From assembly GCA_013339895.1 (NCBI GenBank), contig JABACO010000016.1, positions 8,149,509 to 8,213,508 on the forward strand: a stretch of 64,000 nt of DNA, written 5' to 3'. Origin of the DNA: Ephydatia muelleri. Lineage: Eukaryota; Porifera; Demospongiae; Spongillida; Spongillidae. Both the position numbers and the translations under genes were made by a program. Positions within the stretch are counted from its first letter, which is position 1. Each line of letters begins with the position of its first letter. Shown here piece by piece: positions 44,107 through 54,575 of this stretch. The notes below the pieces were generated by a model, which was not told the DNA's origin, did no database searches, and worked only from the letters and a program-made list of their open reading frames with translations.

Positions 44107-45495
44107 ATGGCGGGATCTGTGCAAGCGTTTCTGCTTCGCCTACCACTTAATCATGTGCACAGGATTACGCACCGATCATTGAGTACTTCTTCCGCACAGC
44201 TGCGAGATATCAGCAAGTACTTTCACTACAACAAAGCCATAGTAGGCAGCATCCCTGCAAGCTGCGTAGACAAGTCTCTGAGATTTGAAGAACCAGAGGA
44301 GCCAATTAACCTTCTCAGAGCAAGGCAGCAACACGCTAACTATATCAAAGAGCTCAAGAGCCTTGTTGGAAACGTTATACAAATTCCAGTAGACGAGGAG
44401 TATCCGGATATGGTATTCGTGGAGGATCCTGCCGTAGTAATTGAAGGCAGAGCGTTGCTTACACGTATGGTAAGGCCTTCACGAGCTGGAGAGGCTCGCG
44501 CCATGAGAACAGCTCTCGAGAGGCATAACTTGGAGATAGTTGAGATGCGGGATACTGGCGCGTATGTGGACGGAGGTGATGTAATCTTCACCGGCCGAGA
44601 AATTCTCGTTGGCCTCTCAGAGCGAACGAATTCGGTAAGCTGACTGTGCGTTTTGTGTCAGATGTAATTTGAAGGCTTTCATTGCTTTGTGTTTTGCATG
44701 TGTGTGTTTTTGCTTTGTAAGCTTTTGTGGTGCGTGTAGTGTAGTGTAGCGGTGGTGTGTGTGGCTGGGATGTAGCGTAGTCTTTAATTGTAGGGTTGCG
44801 GACGCTGTGAATTAATAATGTATGGCTCACACACTTTGTCCCTTTGATTTGCTCATTGCACTAGCACTAGAGATCACATGATGGTCTCATGACTAGAGAT
44901 CACATGATGGTCCCATGACTAGAGATCACATGATGGTCCCATGTCTGTGTACTAACCCCAGTTGGAGACAATTTGATGTGTTTGTGTGCATATGTTGTAT
45001 TGAGGGACTACGGAGGCCAGTGAAATGCTAAGGTACTCAATCTTTGTATACATGCTGATGCGATATCTTGAATTTAGTGATACATCCTTTTTTTTTTTTT
45101 CAAAATAGGCTGGGATTTCAGAAGTGGCAAGAGCCTTTCCTAATTGGCCTGTAACAGCCATCAAGGTGAAGAAGGGAGTGCTCCATCTAAAGTCAATGAG
45201 TTCAATGGCTGGCATAGACCTTATAGCCATAGGGGACAGCGATGCGGGAAGACATGCTTGGAGGGACATAGAAACCAAGGCTCATTACAAGTACAAGAAG
45301 CTAGCATTCCCTGATAACAATGGTGCCAATTGCCTCTTCATTAATGGAGTAGTTCTTCACCCACCCAAAGAGGAATACCCAAAGAGCTTTGCAGTGTGGG
45401 AAACACTCGACTGTCCGCGAATTGCCCTACCAAATAGCGAACTGGCTAAAGCTGATGGATCACTGACGTGCAATTCAATTCGAATACACGTATAG
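44107..45495 (+). CDS. DDAH: dimethylarginine dimethylaminohydrolase
   Basis: Two exons, 44107-44634 and 45109-45495, join in frame to 304 residues. The first 35 residues (MAGSVQAFLLRLPLNHVHRI, then RSLSTSSAQLR) look like a mitochondrial presequence, an extension beyond human DDAH. The catalytic core includes MVFVEDPAVVIEGRALLTRM, RDTGAYVDGGDVIFTGREIL, GLSERTN, VLHLKSMSSMAG (catalytic His), LIAIGDSDAGR, NGANCLFING and LTCNSI near the C-terminus. The nucleophile cysteine after LT is kept; the second cysteine of the human CC pair is Asn. DDAH hydrolyses asymmetric dimethylarginine to citrulline and dimethylamine, relieving nitric oxide synthase inhibition. NELFB starts 96 bp downstream on the same strand. 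Confidence 0.95.
44868..44945. repeat. 26-bp tandem repeat in DDAH intron
   Basis: Three copies of GACTAGAGATCACATGATGG plus TCCCAT. Confidence 0.93.
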
Positions 45496-45591
45496 GCGCA
45501 ACAATAAAAACGTTGATTATTGTTCCAAATTTGCTAGTTATTCAACTTCAATAATGGCGCGCTAATAATATTGTTATTAGCATTTGAGAGT

Positions 45592-47596
45592 ATGGCTGAC
45601 AATCCTCTCTTACGAGGAAGTCAGTACGTTGAAGAGATTTTGAAAGGGTCGGACGATTTTCTTGAGGGCATCGCCGCCATTCAGCGCGAAGACGCTGTAC
45701 GCACGGGATGCGCCCAGCCTGCCCTCCCCATGCTTGACCTACACGGCGTCTCACGACGAGACGTTCACTCCAGTCTGCTTCAGCACATGCAGGCGAGGAT
45801 GTTGGAGAAACTGGATAGCTTGGACGACAAGACGCTTTCAAAACTGTTGGAACTGAGCTTTCCATACATTCATCTGGAGGACGCGAGGAATATCGTGATG
45901 AAGCTGCTTCAGAGATTTCCCATTATAGACGAGAAATACCTCCTGCACTTAGCGGAACACCCCCGAACTATACACGAGCTGCCCCACTGCGGTGAAGAGA
46001 CAAATCTGGCAAATCAATCAAGGCTTCTTTGGGGAAGCGGTGAGTCCGCTTCTTGACAAGTACATGGCCGAGAAGGAGAGTGTGATGTTCACTGTGTACG
46101 GGAGTGATAAGAAGGCCACCAATTTCTTCTCCGTCTCCCCGAAGATCAGAAGGCAGAGTGCGGTGGTGCAGGAGTTGGTTGACATGATTGGTTCATCTCT
46201 TCCTCTGTACAACACATTGGTCCAGTTCTTGAGGACGCTGTACCTCCGAACGCACATCAGCCATTACTGCACCCTGCGCTCTGAAATAATCATGAGTTTG
46301 CACGAGCGAGAGAGCAACATTCGCAGCGCTGACCCATGCCACAAGTTTGCCTGGTGCCTGGATGCCTGCGTGAAGGCAGACCACGTTGACAGTAAGAAGG
46401 CCAGGGAGTTATATACCTTCCTGGAGACCACACCTACTGGAGAAGATGTGCTGGGGTAGGTGGGGTGTGTGCTGGGATACGTGGGTGTGTGCTGGGATAG
46501 GTGGGATGTGTGCTGGGAAGGTGGGTGTGTGCTGGGGTAGGTGGGTGTGTGCTGGGGTAGGTGGGTGTGTCTGGGGTAGGTGGGATGTGTGCTGGGATAG
46601 GTCGGATGTGTACTTGTGTGTGGCTCTGCATCGTTCCATCCTCTTCCAGAGATATCTCCATGCTTCTGAGAGATCCCTATGCATTGAATGTTGTATGTCG
46701 CAGCATCATTGCTTGTCTCCATGACACCCAGAAGCAGTGGAAACTACCCAGAGTGAGTTACTGCTGCCAATCCACTGTGACATCCATCAGTACCATGACC
46801 AATGTGACCTCTGGGCCCATTTCTTTCAGGAGAGTGATGAGCTTGAGAGCTTGCTGCGGTTACTGCAGCTGGGGCTAAAGGCGTTGGCTATTCTGGACAG
46901 CAAAGACTACACACAGGATGCTCTTGTGAGAGGTGGAAACCTTAGCTTCTTCCTTACCTAAACCTGTCCCTCTCTCCTCAAACGCAGGATGTTGGTCTCG
47001 TAGTGAAGTTTCTTCCAGAGCTTATGTCATTTATGCTGGAGAGCTCTTTTAATGCCATCTCTGAACGGCTCAAGGAACCCCATGAGCCTCACCTTCCCAC
47101 CCAGGGATTTCTCACCCTCCTCGCATCTAACCCTCAGGCCATGCACATCGCAACCAGCTATGCAGTCCACCTTCTAGAGAAAAGAGACCTTTTAACCCTC
47201 AATGTCCTCGTGTCTGCAATAGCAACTGCCTATGCCAACCATAGTGAAGGGGTGGAGCTACCTGATGCTTTCCTTCACCAGCTGGTATACTGTAGTCTTT
47301 ACCCACAGCCCATTGGTGTGACAGAGCTGTGTAATATCATTGAGACCTTTTGGGTGCCTTGTGCTCCGAGTAGTGAACCTGTTCTGTTGCATTGCTGTCG
47401 TCTGCTATGGGCCACACACTCTCAACTGAAGGCAGACCTTTTAGAAGATACTTTGGAGGCTATAAAGCCAGGCAACCAGGTAAGAGATGGACACATGCAG
47501 TCACGTTCATTACTTTAACTGTCTTCACTTTAGCTCAGTACAGTGGCTCATGAACAGTACAATACACTTGTTGCCCATATCAACCATCAGAAATGA
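45592..47596 (+). CDS. NELFB: negative elongation factor B (COBRA1), with apparent frameshift
   Basis: Starts MADNPLLRGSQYVEEILKGS, then QPALPMLDLHGVSRRDVHSS (human SALPFLDLHGTPR). Near 45960-45964 the homologous frame shifts by one base: upstream reads KYLLHLAEHP, downstream ELYTSCPTAVKRQIWQINQG (human KELYRACAVEVKRQIWQDNQ). The shift falls in a run of five C. The rest is intact: NFFSVSPKIRRQ, QFLRTLYLRTHISHYCTLRS, DPCHKFAWCLDACVKADHVD, DISMLLRDPYALNVV, LVVKFLPELMSFMLESSFNA, LPDAFLHQLVYCSLYP, ending HINHQK at 47596. NELF-B bridges NELF-A/C and NELF-E in the Pol II pausing complex. An assembly error is more likely than a pseudogene because the other exons and splice sites are sound. The stop lies 23 bp from the convergent TDRD5-like stop. 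Confidence 0.9.
46445..46615. repeat. 20-bp minisatellite made of NELFB exon-intron junction copies
   Basis: About eight units of GTGTGTGCTGGGGTAGGTGG type. The unit copies the exon end GATGTGCTGG and the GTAGGTGGG donor that precede it. Confidence 0.88.
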
Positions 47597-47619
47597 TTGT
47601 GTGTGTGTGTGTGTGCTCA

Positions 47620-48461
47620 TCACATCTTGTGTCTTATCAGAGTTGGTTTGATGTAAGGTGTTCCCCTGCCAAGTCCAGCAAGCCTTGGTCTGCCCTTGCT
47701 TACCACAAGGGAAGCCACAGGGTCACAAGAAGACTGGTGTGGGATGGGTGTGGACTTGTCCAACTGGTTTGGCTGGGTGGGTGTGGACTTGTTTTGCTGG
47801 GCGGGTGTGGACTTGATTGACTGGTTTGGCTGGCTGGGTGTGGACTTGTCCAACTGGTTTGACTGGCTGGGTGTGGACTTCTCCAACTGGTTTGGCTGGG
47901 TGGGTGTGGACTTGATTGACTGGTTTGGCTGGCTGGGTGTGGACTTGTCCAACTGGTTTGGTTGGGTGGGTGTGGACTTGTCCAACTGGTTTGGTTGGGT
48001 GGGTGTGGACTGATCTGTCTTCAGATGGGTATTATGTGTACCACTGGTCAGATGTGATGGGACTTGGTTGTCTTTCATTTGAGGCAGTGTCACTTCTCCT
48101 CTCATGTCAGCCATTTTGCGCTTGAGAGAACGGATTTCATCTTCTAATTGGATCAGTTGATCGGGCACATTTCCCAGTTCATCATACAGCTCTACAGCAC
48201 TTAGTTGTTTGATAATGCATCCCCTAAGAGGAAATATCACGCCATCCATCCAGATACACACACAACATACCTTTGTATGTGAAGGTCCTGCAACTTATTT
48301 TCCAACAGATTCATCTCCTCTTCCCCTGTCCCTACCTCCTCTGATCCACCAACACAACTGAAGTATGCAGCAGGAGACGACTGCCATAGTGTCACCTCCC
48401 TTCTAACACTCACTCCCAACTCATCTGGGCCACTAAATGTTTGCACAATAGCTGGCAAACT

Positions 48462-48537
<76 letters not shown>

Positions 48538-51500
48538 TGCACTATGTCATGGCCACTGACCACTTACTCTTCCAGAGAGTATGCAATCAAACTTGTTTCT
48601 GAGCTCTTAATCAGCTTGGTGTGACTTGCTAGCTCTGTGAATAGCTGTTGAGCACGATTTCTGGACAGCACTTGGGCCCATATCTGCTTTGATGACTGCT
48701 GCAGTCTGGACCTGAGTTGATCAGTGTGCCAAAACCACCCAGACACTTCACTGCTCAGCACCAGAGCCTTTTGGCCGTGATTCAGAACATGGAGAGTGTG
48801 TGTGGGTGTCAACTGGACCCTGAAGTTCACACACAGGTAAACACGAATTAGTTTAACCAGTTGCCTCACCTTCGAACAAATTGGTGGGTGCGTGTCACCC
48901 CCACTGGCAGTGTGTTGGCTTCACCACTCTCATTGGCTGATGACCTACACTGGGTAACAGAACTGTGCCTGCAGCTTGAATCTACACCACCACCACCACC
49001 ACTCAAATCTTTCAAACAATCACCAGAATCGTTAGAATCTCTACTCAAGTCTTCACTGGAGCTTTTCAGAGTATCGTTTAGATCCTTCAAATTGCTACCC
49101 ACTGACGACCCACCATTTGCAACTGGCAGTGAGCCACGAGGAGAGGAAGACACAGAGTGCCATGGAGGAACAAGAATAGATTCTGTGTTTGTTGACATGG
49201 CAACAGGGGTGTCTAAGGGCGAAGGAGTCTGTGTCAACTGCCACAGTGCCTGAAAATATGCCAGCACCTCCGCTGATGGAAGGGAAGAGGGTGGCATAGG
49301 GCAGGAAGAGGGTGGCATAGGGCAGGAAGAGGGTGGCCGAATGTTTGCAACATCTTCAGAGCTCTGTAGAAGTGGCACAACACTTACAAGTATCCCTTCA
49401 CCTGCAATACTTAAACCTTTTGCAGCTTATATATCATACCGTGGATGGAGGTGGTTCCAGATTAATGCCATCAAACCGGGCTTCATCCTCCACTGTGTCC
49501 ATGGCAACAATGGCCAACCCTTGGTCAACCAGTCTGTCACTAATATGAATATCTTTATCTGTGTTAGTATCACACAAATAGAGAGACAGAATGTTGTCCT
49601 GAGGAGTGGGAGGGGCAGAGGAAGTTGTGATCAAATGTGTTCTAAAGTTAGTAACATCACATGAGCTTGGCCTCAACATATGCAATGTAATGTGCACACA
49701 CCAGAAACATACCGTCACAGAAGTGATCGTGGCAACAAGAGGTCTATCCTTTGTCATAGTGCCTAGCAACAAGGATGCCCTTTCACACCATTTCTATGTT
49801 TGTTTGGTGTGTTCATATGTGGGCATGTGTGTGTTTGTATGTGTGCATACATGTGTTTGCGTGTTCATATGTGTGTACATGTCTTCATCAGTACCAACTA
49901 TCCCCTTCCTTCCCTCACCTCACTGGCTGGCTTTATGTTGGACAGTCTACACTTCAATGCTTGCGCTGGGAGGAGCATGTAATGAGCTTTGGGGCGTCGC
50001 AGTGTTACCCTGGGGACTTGTCCAATATTGCCATAATCAACATACTTCACTTTAACCACATCAGGACTGGGGACATCCAGCACTTCAGCCCTGTACCAGT
50101 AGCAGTCCTCTGGATATACAGTACAGCAGGCCTGGGGAGGAGGGGGGAACAAGCAGCACTACATGCCACGCACGAGGCTGGGGAGGAGGTAACATGGAAC
50201 TGTACCTGTCCAATCTGTACACATTCGATAGTAGATTTCCTCCCCTCTTTGCCAGAATAGAACTGATACATCTCTTCCGACAGGCTCTCCAAAGCCTTTG
50301 TTGTGGTCTCTCCAATGATCTGGACATACAGACAGCTGGGTGACTTCACATAGCTCACATAGACAGGGCATGTCTTCTCAGAGGGGTGTGGCTGGACTAC
50401 ATATCCAGTGGGACTGTGTTCCAACACGACCTTTGGCACCCGTGCATGGTCCACCTTTGGTTTATCCTTTGTGTGCCTCTCCATAGCCTCAGTTCCTCTG
50501 GCCACACACCCCTGTGCTGGGAGCACCATCACCTCGGGGCAGGTGGATGGCTTCTCCACCCTCACACCTGGAACATGCACCAGCATCTCGGCCACAGAGA
50601 AGAACCCATGCGGCAAGAAGAGAAGCTCTCGTCCATGCTCTTCCTGTCTCCACACAGGTGGGCATTAAATAGAATGCTGATAGGCGCGACATTATTACCT
50701 TGAAAACTTGTTTAAATTTATCAAGAGGGATGCCTTTCGGATGATTGGCAACAGTTGAGTTTATGGCAAATGACAACTCCTCAGGCACTCCCTGCTCTTC
50801 AACTGATGTTACTATGACAACATAAACAGATTAAGGGCTGCAGTTAACACGAGTATTTGTACCTTTAGAGTGTTTCCTTTCACTTGACAATACCAACCAA
50901 TCAGATGTATTCGGATCACTCTGCAGTTCACAGGCCTTGAGGCTGGACAGAAACCCAACTATGTTCTCCTTATATGGAAGGTCATGTCCAAAGTGAACCT
51001 ATTGGGTTTAAATGAACTACATGCTATATCTATTATGCAACACAAATGCCCATGGTTTGATGTGTGCGTATGCATTACACACATACCTTGCATTACACAC
51101 ATACCTTGCATTACACACATACCTTGCATTACACACATACCTTGCATTACACACATACCTTGCATTACACACATACCTTGCATTACACACATACCTTGCA
51201 TTACACACATACCTTGCATTACACACATACCTTGCATTACACACATACCTTGCATTACACACATACCTTGCATTACACACATACCTTGTATTCTCCTGCA
51301 AATTTTGATGCCCAAATCCCTGAACACTTGTCTGCTAAAAGCTAGAAGTATGTAAACAGCTTGCTCATTTCACCCACCAGTGACACACAAGGCTCAAACT
51401 TCTGTAAATGCACACACTTATGTAGCCAAGTTGTTGTATCATCATGTGTGAGTAAATTGGTGAAAATTAGTAGCACATAGTAAGTTGACATTAGAGGTCA

Positions 51501-52388
51501 TTGTGAGGTGTGAAGCATGGCAAGTGGTTGTCATGGTGAGGTGCAAGCTTGATTACATGTGTGCATATCACAGGGTGGTGGTCATACATGTGGCAAGTGG
51601 CCATACCACACACACACCTGTTCCACCCTGCTTTCAATGTTTTCTGGAACAGAAGGTGGTGCTTGGTTCTTGTTAGTTCTAATATCATCAGGCATCAACT
51701 CTAGGGAGTTCAGTGACATTCCTTGATTGGCCTGGGCACTACTGGACTGTCCTTTGTAAGCAGAGAGATGTTTCACCACGGTGATAGCACAACTAGTCTA
51801 CTTACTACTAACTGACGCAAGCATGGGCCGTTTGTTGAGTCGTATGACAACGGCATTCTTCGAATTCTCACGCTGGCAAGTGACCACATCAGGTATCGAC
51901 CTCAGCATGTGATCAAGCGAGGCAAAGCCCCAGCAGCGGTAATTCGCATAGCAACCAAAACGCTTCGCATAAGCCTCACTGAATCTGTCACAACGAAGCC
52001 CATCGGGATAAGATGTAAGGAGCTCTCTGATCTGCGCCTTAAACCTCTCAGGAGTCGCAGGCGCCGCTTGGGTGCTGTCTTTCAGCCGACCTCTTGAGGC
52101 AGAGGATGATTTCTGTCTACTTATCATTTTCTGGATGTGCTTGGTCGACTCGTTACCTACTCCAAATACTACACAGTCGAGACCGTTCCTCTCAATTCGC
52201 ACCGAATCATGCATGTCTTCTAAGCACGCCAAAAGCGTCTTATATCCATGGGCTCTGTATGGTAAGTCTCTGCCTAGTAATTTTTTATAGTCATCGAGCA
52301 ATTGTTTTTGTGTTCGACCACTAGGGCCCGACAGCAGAATCGAACTAATAACGCGTTTCAACTCTACAAACTCCAGCTCCTCTGACAT
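47620..52388 (-). CDS. TDRD5: LOTUS-Tudor protein, TDRD5-like (piRNA pathway/germ granule)
   Basis: The first exon (51820-52388) begins MSEELEFVELKRVISSILLS and contains two OST-HTH/LOTUS domains (KQLLDDYKKLLGRDLPYRAH; QIRELLTSYPDGLRCDRFSE, KRFGCYANYRCWGF). Exons near 50880-51000 and 50570-50790 (LSFAINSTVANHPKGIPLDK; LLFLPHGFFSVAEMLVHVPG) form at least one more LOTUS domain. The Tudor region is VYVSYVKSPSCLYVQIIGET, CTVYPEDCYWYRAEVLDV, VKVKYVDYGNIGQVPRVTLR. ILSLYLCDTNTDKDIHISDR (about 49440-49610) matches the extended Tudor part. The tail holds Ser-rich exons, a coiled segment LIQLEDEIRSLKRKMADMR and a coding repeat array, ending at 47620. Three or more LOTUS plus one Tudor fits TDRD5 better than TDRD7. 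Such proteins bind Vasa or RNA and act in piRNA-mediated transposon silencing. The start is 41 bp from SNRNP35. Confidence 0.87.
47745..48012 (-). repeat. coding minisatellite in TDRD5-like C-terminus
   Basis: About eight 33-bp units (some 27 bp) encode QPNQLDKSTPT and variants QPNQSIKSTPT. Every unit is a multiple of three, so the frame is kept to the stop at 47620. Confidence 0.88.
48464..48537. repeat. (TG)n microsatellite abutting a TDRD5-like acceptor
   Basis: About 36 TG units. On the gene strand (CA)n runs into CTCAG, the acceptor of the exon beginning LPAIVQTFSGPDELG. Confidence 0.93.
51065..51290. repeat. 18-bp minisatellite made of 5' splice-site copies
   Basis: Twelve near-perfect copies of GCATTACACACATACCTT. 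On the gene strand the unit is AAGGTATGTGTGTAATGC, a copy of the exon end AATACAAG and its GTATGT donor immediately upstream. Confidence 0.93.
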
Positions 52389-52429
52389 TTGTCACGTGGT
52401 TACACGCATGCGCAAAAACGGTGTTTCGT
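52389..52429. promoter_or_regulatory. putative bidirectional promoter, TDRD5-like/SNRNP35
   Basis: Only 41 bp lie between divergent start codons, including GTCACGTGG (E-box) at about 52391-52399. Transcription must start here or inside the other gene's 5' end. Inference. Confidence 0.5.
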
Positions 52430-53354
52430 ATGGCTGGAGACAATAAACAACGCTGGGCGCCGTTAGCAGTCGAATATGGAGCTTACGAGCCTCTCATGGC
52501 CGGCAGTATCGATGGAACAGACACACTGCCACATGACCATGGAGTGGTTAGAGCCATGCAGGCCAAGTGTACGTGGCTTCGCAATGAAAAGAATTTGCCG
52601 TAATAGGCCTACCGTTGACGTTGTTTTTTTTAGACCGACCGAACAAGCAGGTACAAGGAGACTCCAAAAAGACATTGTTTGTCGCGAGGCTGAGCCACAA
52701 CACAACTGAAGGTATAATTATGTTTTCGCGCCTACATGCTCTTATCGGTGGAATATTGCAGAGCAGGTAAAGGAACTTTTTGCAGTATACGGCAAGATTG
52801 AGCGATGCAAGTTGATTAGGGACATAGGTGAACTGAACGCACGGTATGCGTGCTACAGTGTTAGTGGTGTTTTTCTATCTCTGTTCAGTGACCGGACGTT
52901 CAAAAGGTTATGCATTTGTGGAATTCAAGCATAGAAGAGATGCCGAGTCTGCGTTCTTAGTGAGTCGGCGGTGCTTACGACCCTCGTGTTACGTTTACGT
53001 CATTTCCGGTAGAAGGCACATAAAGCTTTCATCAACGACGTTCAAATTTTGGTGGAATACGAGTGTGAGAGAGCATTAGCTGGGTGGACTCCAAGACGAT
53101 TTGGTGAGCTTATGCTGGTTATTAGCAGTGGTTATTGGCAGTGGTTATTGTGCTCATAAAAACAGGAGGAGGATTTGGAGGAAAGAAAGAATCTGGGCAG
53201 CTGAGGTTTGGGGGCAGGGACCGCCCCTTCAGAAAGCCTATGTAAGGATTTGTGGTGATTGGAAGTGTGTGAACTTGAGGTCTCCTCTGTTAGTATGTTA
53301 AACAGCCGGCCACTGGGAAGAGAGGGGAGTTTGAGAGAACGAGGGCAACACTAG
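52430..53354 (+). CDS. SNRNP35: U11/U12 snRNP 35 kDa protein (minor spliceosome)
   Basis: Seven exons join in frame to 189 residues: 52430-52568, 52634-52711, 52762-52827, 52889-52959, 53013-53103, 53166-53241, 53306-53354. The N-terminus has [20 protein letters not shown] (human [18 protein letters not shown]). The RRM shows RNP2 TLFVARLS and RNP1 SKGYAFVEF, with [19 protein letters not shown] between. [10 protein letters not shown] then [20 protein letters not shown] is almost identical to human. The last exon gives [17 protein letters not shown]; without that splice the protein would end at 53245 as PM. The long Arg/Glu-rich tail of vertebrate SNRNP35 is missing. The protein helps the U11/U12 di-snRNP recognise U12-type introns, so this animal should keep a minor spliceosome. 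Confidence 0.94.
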
Positions 53355-54575
53355 ACATCAACTAACCTTGTGGATGGAACGAAAAGAAATCTTGCGCAGT
53401 TGTGTAGTTGGTGAAGAAGACAACTCATGGACAAAATGATTAGCAAACCAAGACCAATAATATGACCAGAGGCATACTGAAGTTGGCAGTACATTTATCT
53501 ATAATAGGCCATTAATCTTAGAGCTGGTGTGAACTACCATCCAGATATGTGTATTTAGATGTGAGTGTGACAGTTGGATCAACGTTATAATGATCCGATC
53601 TGCTCAAAAATTTGGGGATGGAAATGTGTCTCAAGTAGTGGTAGAGACATGCAGCAAGCTTGCCAACTTGGTTACTGATATGCAACTGAACTACAATGCA
53701 TGTTTGATTAGCTTGCCACTAACCAATCATGCAGCATTTATGGTCAATATCTAATGTTTCAGCTTGTACTAGTAGAGCGGGTAGGGCTGCTATGTGTAGG
53801 CCAAATGACAGCACATTTAACTTGTATGGATTCAGCATGTGCCAGATTCTCACAAATGGATAAGCAAGAAGCTACTTGTGGCGAATATGAAATCGTTCTT
53901 CCAAGCTCCCTATATACACACTTTCTTTTCTCTACCCAATGCTTGATCAGAGGTCATATATGTACAAAGAATAGTCTGTGTTTGCGTTTTGTACTAAGTG
54001 CCGTAAGACACACCAGCTCTCATGAAGTCAGAGAGACAGCAATGAGTGCAGCATTACATACTGAAACAACTAATCAATGCTGGAGTTTGCACACGTATTA
54101 GACCTTCGTTTCCGCGAAAGGGACTAGCGCATGTTTTTTCATCATTGTAGAAGTCTGAAATGACAGTTTGAAATGTCCTCCATACAGCCATTCTTACACA
54201 CTGAGAATGTTATGTTTTATTAGTCATATGCCTCTTTTCGTGGAGAAATCGGCTAATTGTATATCACACCACTGACTTGCATTTATAATTTACTTTTAAA
54301 ACAGTAAAGGTCGGCATACACGAGGCGACTTCCTGCCGACTTGTCTCATGCAACTCAAATGAATATGGACAAATGTTCCGCAAACCATCAGTAAACTAAA
54401 CAATTACGGAACTTTTACCCATATTCATTCGAGTTGCATGCGACAAGTCGGCAGGAAGTTGCCCCGTGTATGCCGACCTTAAGAGTTTCGCAGGTGTCGT
54501 GAAAGATATACGTATATACCGTAATATTTGTCCGGTTAATTAAACATAATTAAATAATTTCAACTGCTTTTTGCA
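53355..54575. other. intergenic region SNRNP35 to GNL1
   Basis: AT-rich spacer with a foldback element at its 3' end. A 115-codon open stretch at 53754-54101 has no recognisable similarity and no exon-like flanks, and is not called. Confidence 0.65.
54308..54479. mobile_element. foldback MITE with TAA target duplication (PIF/Harbinger-like)
   Basis: The left arm AGGTCGGCATACACGAGGCG and the right arm (inverse AGGTCGGCATACACGGGGCA) pair over about 75 bp with few mismatches around a spacer of some 20 bp. TAA flanks both ends, the 3-bp TWA duplication typical of PIF/Harbinger elements. Non-coding. Confidence 0.88.

Noticed and set aside
51065..51290. CRISPR-like regular array
   Set aside because: Units are directly contiguous without unique spacers and the context is eukaryotic, so this is a minisatellite.
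53754..54101. 115-codon plus-strand ORF between SNRNP35 and GNL1
   Set aside because: No similarity, no exon-like flanking sites, and composition like the surrounding spacer.
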